64,000 bases of DNA, taken from contig JBASCW010000038.1 in NCBI GenBank assembly GCA_049651845.1, positions 24,057 to 88,056 on the forward strand, written 5' to 3'. The stretch's first letter is position 1. Every line of letters begins with the position of its first letter. The position numbers and the translations under genes were made by a program. The notes under the pieces are model-generated. The model had not been told where the DNA came from, ran no database searches, and saw only the letters and a list, made by a program, of their open reading frames with translations. This DNA comes from RBG-16-66-20 sp049651845 (GTDB lineage: Bacteria > Pseudomonadota > Gammaproteobacteria > Burkholderiales > SG8-39). Shown in pieces: positions 61,801-64,000 of the stretch.

Positions 61801-64000
61801 TCGTCGCCGCCCTCGCCGTAAACGCGGTCGCGCAACTGCCCGGCGACGATGCGGTCGTCGCCTGGCGTGCCCTGCCAGACGAGCCGGTCCAGCACGTCCT
61901 CCCGGTCCCATACCGTGCCATCGGCGAACTCGAACCGGCGCACCGACGACCACAGGTGCGTGACTCTGTTGCCGCCGCCGAGGAAGTCGCGGATCGTGAG
62001 CGAGGAATCCTCGTCGCCCGCCACCTGCAGGCGAATGTTGCCGTGGCGCTCGGTCGGGCCGACGATCTCCGTCTCGGCGAACACCGTCACGTCCTCCGGC
62101 GCGATGTCCGCTCCGAGGCGCACCACGTCATCGACGATCTGCGACCCCGGAATCCGCCCCGGCAGCCAGTACCAATAGGACCAGTCCGACTCGTTGGCGA
62201 TGATGCGGTCGTGGCCGTCGCCGCGGCCGAACAGGAATACGTCCGCGCCGAGCGAGTAGGTGAAGGGCTGCATGGGCTCGACGTACTCGTCGTCGCCCGC
62301 GCCGCCGTCGTAGAGGTCCGAGCCGTGGCCGCCGAACAGCAAATCGCCGCCGTCGCCGCCTTCGAGGAGGTCGTCGCCGCCGTCGGCGGACTCGGAGAGC
62401 GTCGAGAGAAGGAATAGCCGCTCGCTCTCGCCGAACAGGCGATCGTCGCCCGCGCCGCCCATCAGGCGATCATTCCCGTCACTCCCGGAAAGCTCGTCGT
62501 CGCCTTCGCCGCCTTCCAGGCGGTCGGCGCGCGATTGGCCGAAGAGCTCGTCGTCGCCTTCGAGACCGAGAATGAGGTTCTTCGCCGCCACGTAGCCCCG
62601 CAGCGTGTCCGCCCCCGGCGTCCCGGTAACGGTCGCATTGGTAAGGTCCGCGGCGGCGAGCACCGTGCCATCGGCGAACTGCACCCGCTCGATCGGCCTG
62701 CCGTTGAGATGATCGACCACGGTGATGCGGTCGGCGCCTCCGGCGAGCGAGATGACGAGGTTGGCTCCTTCGTTGGTGAGGCTCACGTCGCCGAGCGTCA
62801 CGCCCGGCTTGAAGAGCACGGTGTCGAAGCCGCTTTCCTCGGCGATCGTGTCCGCTCCGTCGCCGAAGCCGAAGCGGAAGGTGTCGTTGCCGCCGCCCCG
62901 GCTCTGCCAGTAGCCCGTGTTGAAATCGACGCCGATATCGACCCGGTCGTCGCCCGGCCCGCCATCGATCACGTCATCGCCCGCGCCGGGAATGATCTGG
63001 TCGCTGCCTTCGCCGCCCTCCAGGAGGTCGGCCCCCTCGCCGCCGTCGAGTGAGTCCGCACCCGCACCGCCGATCAGATGGTCGTCGCCCGCGAAGCCCG
63101 AAACCACGTCGTCGCCGCCCAGGGCATCGATCGTGTCCGCGCCGGGCGAGCCCACGAGAAGATCGGCCGCCTCGGTCGGCACGAGCAGATCCGTAAGGCC
63201 GAATTGCGTGCCGTCGGAGAAGGCAAAGCGCTCCAGCGACGCGGGGACCCACCAGTTGCCCTCGAAGGAAAGCACGTCCCCCGTCGCCGGCAGCTCGAAG
63301 CGAAGCGAGTTCCAGTCCCCGGCCACTACGCGCACGTCGGCGCGCGTGAGCCCGCCGCCGAAGAACACCGTGTCGATGCCGTCGAGCTCTTGGATGCGGT
63401 CGCGGCCCGAGCCCGGCCGGAAGAGATAGAAGTCGTCGCCGACATTCCCGCGCAGCACATCGTCGCCCGCGCCCCCGTCGAGGATGTCGGCGCCCTGCAG
63501 GCCGGAGAGATCGTCCGCGCCCGCGCCGCCGTAGAGAAGGTTGTCGTGCAGGCCGCCTTCGATCGATGCGGACGCACCATCCCCGTAGAGCACATCCTCG
63601 CCAAAGCCCCCGCCCAGGCGCCCGCCCGAAGCACGCACCGCCTCGGTAAAGTCGGAGGTACCGGCCCTTACCGGCGCGCCGGCCGCATCGAAGGCGAACG
63701 CCCGGTCCTCGTTCACCTGGCCGCCCGCGTCGAGGATGAAGCGCTCCCTGAAGGCGAAGTAGCTCGTCTCGCCAAGGAGGTCGCGCCCGCGCAGGGACCG
63801 GGCGAACTCCTGCAGCCGCGCCGTGCCGGCGGCCTCATTCACTGCGATCTCCGCCTCGAACATCGGCACCAGTGGCGTGAGGTCCCCGTAGGGGGTCGCG
63901 CCTGCGCGCGGCACCAGCGTCATCGCTTCGTACTGCGAGCGAAAGTGCGTCTGGTTGAGCAGCTCCCCGTAGAAGCGCTCGGTGAGGTCGCGGTAGCTCT
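52815..64000 (-). CDS. Giant secreted RTX protein with RTX, Ig/cadherin-like and VCBS-like modules (5' end outside window)
   Basis: Open to the right edge (25 more codons upstream of an ATG at 63923), so more than 3,700 residues and N-terminally incomplete. Type I secretion substrate. Order from N- to C-terminus: short helical region (FYGELLNQTHFRSQYEA, VPMFEAEIAVNEA); many GGxGxDxLxGG calcium-binding nonapeptide arrays alternating with RTX-associated domains ending VxxFADGTxW; a triplicated DYWA module; more RTX arrays; tandem Ig-like (He_PIG) and VCBS-like modules anchored by NDAP; a final RTX block; a Gly/Tyr/Asn/His-rich low-complexity tail with a short helical island (PNYDFTALAQYLQKN). 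Likely an adhesin or matrix protein; no hydrolase motif seen. Confidence 0.9.
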   Translation of the reverse strand, partial: SYRDLTERFYGELLNQTHFRSQYEAMTLVPRAGATPYGDLTPLVPMFEAEIAVNEAAGTARLQEFARSLRGRDLLGETSYFAFRERFILDAGGQVNEDRAFAFDAAGAPVRAGTSDFTEAVRASGGRLGGGFGEDVLYGDGASASIEGGLHDNLLYGGAGADDLSGLQGADILDGGAGDDVLRGNVGDDFYLFRPGSGRDRIQELDGIDTVFFGGGLTRADVRVVAGDWNSLRFELPATGDVLSFEGNWWVPASLERFAFSDGTQFGLTDLLVPTEAADLLVGSPGADTIDALGGDDVVSGFAGDDHLIGGAGADSLDGGEGADLLEGGEGSDQIIPGAGDDVIDGGPGDDRVDIGVDFNTGYWQSRGGGNDTFRFGFGDGADTIAEESGFDTVLFKPGVTLGDVSLTNEGANLVISLAGGADRITVVDHLNGRPIERVQFADGTVLAAADLTNATVTGTPGADTLRGYVAAKNLILGLEGDDELFGQSRADRLEGGEGDDELSGSDGNDRLMGGAGDDRLFGESERLFLLSTLSESADGGDDLLEGGDGGDLLFGGHGSDLYDGGAGDDEYVEPMQPFTYSLGADVFLFGRGDGHDRIIANESDWSYWYWLPGRIPGSQIVDDVVRLGADIAPEDVTVFAETEIVGPTERHGNIRLQVAGDEDSSLTIRDFLGGGNRVTHLWSSVRRFEFADGTVWDREDVLDRLVWQGTPGDDRIVAGQLRDRVYGEGGDDTLYGHAGDDLIDGGAGNDFIDGGAGSDTLFGGEGSDSIHTGGHGNDVIDGGAGDDRIGHWRVDRPEAFFFNAPPRLEGDVTVLYGAGSGNDRVFLPNTRPDSNDTIQVSLVPEDVKLLRREGDLLVTLPATGETLTVQHWFDGAAYRVENVRFGDGTEWDADRIASEVLIGTEESERLVGYDSDDLIEGREANDSLHGAGGADRLVGGAGDDFLDGGADADVYAYARGDGNDAIVAGGGEDALELAAGIAPGDVLVRNREGNMVLTLDSGEQITVAGQFAGYVSGLAELRFDDGTVWDEAMLRERALAGTPGDDVIEGFDTDDELSGGGGFDELQGGAGDDLYRFESGFLILSDRGGFDTLSFGLLSPDDVDYGLSDGELYIEVVATGDAVAIADFADDFSPTGNIDAFEFSDGATTLSAFQVFTLIGAGDAEVIFGTDVDDILEGSERRTIIFAGEGDDRADGEGGADELYGEAGSDVLQGGRGDDLLDGGEGGDELRGGDGDDELDGGEGDDLLDGGEGDDALYGSGGDDRLDGGEGRDRIDGESGDDTIVIGGGSDLDDVIARARADGGDVTVREGFEQAYAQGRSELSEIEGLEGEEYFYSNYWAIESDGGAAAGIPLDLLEPLLLLQGGVSADFARQALSDLDLWLTTPLRQGAEWSYNEMEYAARAAFANALDDEDGNYFNDYWAELSWNYEIPGDIFGPLVQMQEGVPAREAQVALQQLLGWLYEIVGSDEDSSRFYLFQLYGEGLVQLEEAEALLGGGGSFSSDYWAQNGDGGLVDLLPEDLRGRLIPFTDGVSPGDAIATLQDLRDYLLQRDTGGFAEEDAIEFGDDIEVDDLEIATRIDEDTGNVTELAIGIRGTNDGAIISENGYAEGNSSSVADLSLRAFRLQDGTELTLDEVLDMADGTIGVQRGTEDADTLRGSAAEDTIWGDDGDDILLGRGNDDELRGQAGSDILGAGAGDDEAHGGPGDDIVAGEKGSDALRGGPGSDVYLFNYGDGEDSIDPAFGDEGETDTLSFGADITPDMVGAVVATDGTLTLLVDEGDGGSVSMVSPVHRVQFVDANGSIRMFDLAGLVASVGAELATTGSAGTSIALFDDASAFELTASEAPAGGGNAVAYAQTGDLFAEPVYMDNEPSDGGDQLIGGAGDDAIDAGAGDDVVSGGAGDDVLLGGDGSDVLSGGVGEDFLAGGGGGDDIARGGDGDDTYLFERGDGTLAIHDNGNNTLEFGGDIEFQELRLSHSGGFLEIRFASEGDLVRIAAFEPADLFDEVAISTFYFEAEDDEYDFETLLERGFTIEGTDQADSLDGTAIHDAITAADGADFIAGGAGDDVLDGGSGGDTYFFGEGGGFDEIVDRESGLGRNTVEFGASVDPESVSVFLSGGSLFVEYGTLGDTLFTREVNLGDPERAIPFETMRFADGSTRSLVDLLNAGIAIEGSNEADSLAGATGGDTVFGLQGDDLLAGGAGADVYVVEPGSGTDTIDDVSVPGEENTLLFLRPDAGAGDLGLVYDAVAGTLDVRLEDETVKLAGFDPADPFGVRAVDFVQFASGESLTYAELLQLGIEIVGTGAAEVLRGTAARDLIYALEGDDFIQASAGGDTVHGGAGDDVYSYNRGDGVLTIVDGISTTPQNALLFGPGIALADLRNNLRFEAPAGEFPGALVVDLGGEDRVRILGFDPTNAEGGAHGIDTFAFADGTAVGYRDLVRNTFVVQGDTLDDALSGTDIGDRLYGFEGADELRSGDGPDALTGGTGDDLLVGGAGGDEYVFNRGDGIDRIRDNAGFDDNFITFGAGIAAADLSLALDGGSLRIAYGAGDEVTVEDFDRDAPAIRSLRFAGGSTLDIGAALNTAPFAAAALEDQLALEDGAFAYALPADAFDDADGGALSLSALLADGYALPAWLAFDPLTGAFSGTAKNEDVGLLTVRVLATDRYGGEAAQEFELTVLNTNDAPVVANAVADRLATEDQAFALTLPAGQFADADRGDTLTVSLTLANGDALPAWLSYDPASRLLSGTPANDHVGTLELAATATDALGAGATDGFSLRVANVNDAPAVAVAVSDQTATEDAPFSFTVPAGTFADADAGDAATTFATLASGDPLPVWLSYDPDTLTFSGTPANEDVGTASVSVTAVDTFGATVGASFDLAVANANDAPLLAAPLADAFVTEDEAFSFSVSLDAFADPDLGDTLTFSAGELPAWLSFDPSTGTFSGLATNDEVGAQLVQVVATDLSGAIGTGLFALIVLNVNDAPVAGDDTATLREDVLTTISGNLTDNDEDVDRQVDPAALLVVSPTGDIQGGHGTLTLAADGAYVYNLDNDAVQLLREDQVVFDSFEYLLSDGIVTTTAMLTVTVVGANDAPVTTADAASLGEDAVSVSGNVLTNDSDVDAGTTLIVANADSRVLTYGTLHLATNGAYAFELNAAAQSLRAGEQIEQSISYVASDGLASSDGTLTISVSGTNDVPVVANPIADQNAAAGKPFSFTFDAGTFSDIDAGDSLSYAASLADGSALPSWLSFDAATRTFTGTPPGSAGGGTAPEALDLRVTATDTAGASAQDAFVLNIAGGGGGIVPIVGTDHNDVLTGTGGNDVIDGRKGYDEMSGGAGDDVYYVDKTGGKVDLVTEEAGAGYDTVYSSAKYTLGSNLEELHLIGDDDLEGKGNSLANMLIGNSGDNRLYGEAGNDLLLDDAGEDRLDGGAGDDVMDGGAGDDTLLGGAGNDLYVHAKGGDDDVVIDSGGNDAIRFGTGIAAANVTVRRNGSDLTLKLSGGNGSVTVKDWFSSASKRVETVQFADGTAWDEAAIRARVAEDGHGHGYGDGGYGGYGGDSGNGNGYGYGNGNGYGYGKGKGHDNDDDGWNGRHGGRRDRKDQHHGGGDGGSDDYRDALAQRLKRDPNYDFTALAQYLQKNGGGGYGAMSPREIAQRWLQVQNSVASLAPMDGHDGGEGQGGGHHDGGGWGGGDGHSRRGWGYAGSTGEHGAYGGMDGFSGLGEGFRKL
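53271..53318. repeat. Two exact 24-bp tandem repeats within the RTX gene tail
   Basis: Unit GCCGTAGCCGTAGCCGTTGC + CATT, twice in a row (53271-53294 and 53295-53318), with degenerate copies on either side. It encodes the NGNGYGYG stretch, keeps frame (8 codons), and is slippage-prone, so the tail length may vary between strains. Confidence 0.85.
54100..56255 (-). repeat. Six tandem Ig/cadherin-like and VCBS-like modules in the RTX protein
   Basis: Modules are anchored by NxNDAP/NDVP at about 55940, 55640, 55335, 55050, 54720 and 54405, spaced 288-325 bp (about 96-108 residues). Four or five follow the He_PIG pattern (FADxDxGDxLT, LPxWLSxDPxTxTFSGTP); two carry VCBS-type text (GHGTLTLAADGAYVYNLDN, YGTLHLATNGAYAFELN). 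Typical extension rods of secreted adhesins. Confidence 0.85.
59341..60002 (-). repeat. Unrecognised triplicated module (DYWA...GVS...WL) inside the RTX protein
   Basis: Three copies of about 52-55 residues, at about 60002-59845, 59757-59601 and 59507-59341, separated by spacers of about 29 residues. Each starts with an aromatic/Ser run and a YWA core (SNYWAIESDGG, NDYWAELSWNYE, SDYWAQNGDGG), then PxDxxxxL with a hydrophobic strand, then GVS/GVP and a helix ending in DLxLWL/LLGWLY/DLRDYLL. Not RTX, Ig or VCBS. I cannot name the family. Confidence 0.7.

Overview
This is a compact, high-GC (roughly two-thirds G+C by eye) bacterial chromosomal segment with no RNA genes, insertion sequences or long non-coding stretches; no gap between genes exceeds about 90 bp. 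The gene complement points to a betaproteobacterium, most likely Burkholderiales or a near relative: two Bug/TctC binding proteins, a CysI-type sulfite reductase overlapping a DUF934 gene with a divergent CysB-like regulator, an intracellular PHB depolymerase with a cysteine nucleophile, several HAAT-type transporter genes and many CoA-ester catabolic genes. The lineage is an inference from gene content, not from a marker gene.

Layout. 1-3163: C-terminal part of a fused indolepyruvate:ferredoxin oxidoreductase and a small secreted hypothetical protein whose signal peptide overlaps an inverted-repeat element. 3175-7946: queuosine-precursor transporter, AhpD-like protein, cytochrome P450, DAHP synthase and an FAD aromatic monooxygenase. 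7992-13574: a tyrosine/homogentisate operon (two TctC proteins, HPPD, HmgA, FahA). 13575-19821: a leftward acyl-CoA degradation operon (methylglutaconyl-CoA hydratase-like enzyme, nitronate monooxygenase-like enzyme, FadB/J-like protein, thiolase, acyl-CoA dehydrogenase). 19859-22818: a membrane b-heme-like/2Fe-2S protein translationally coupled to an MscS-type channel. 22837-24992: an M20 amidohydrolase and a DMT exporter.

25030-32060 is a tightly coupled operon resembling acyclic terpene utilisation (Atu) or leucine-type degradation: SDR, biotin-dependent carboxylase beta and alpha subunits, two acyl-CoA dehydrogenases and a thioesterase. After a low-GC orphan methyltransferase comes a leftward HAAT transporter operon with an acyl-CoA ligase (33039-39586), and divergent from it an AtuA-like protein split into two genes, followed by DsbB and an MscS-like membrane protein. 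Together these genes look like uptake, activation, dehydrogenation, carboxylation and hydration of a branched acid whose identity is not visible from sequence.

43389-46452 is sulfur assimilation (DUF934, CysI, CysB-like). 46471-51410 holds PHB depolymerase, a penicillin acylase-family hydrolase and an acyl-CoA dehydrogenase-fold flavoprotein. The last 12.5 kb is a type I secretion adaptor and a giant (more than 3,700 residues, running off the right edge) secreted RTX protein with mixed RTX, Ig/cadherin-like and VCBS-like modules, plus a triplicated module I do not recognise.

The most novel-looking items are the redox-cofactor membrane protein coupled to a mechanosensitive channel, the unrecognised triplicate in the RTX protein, the split AtuA with its transporter, and a palindromic element that supplies part of a signal peptide.
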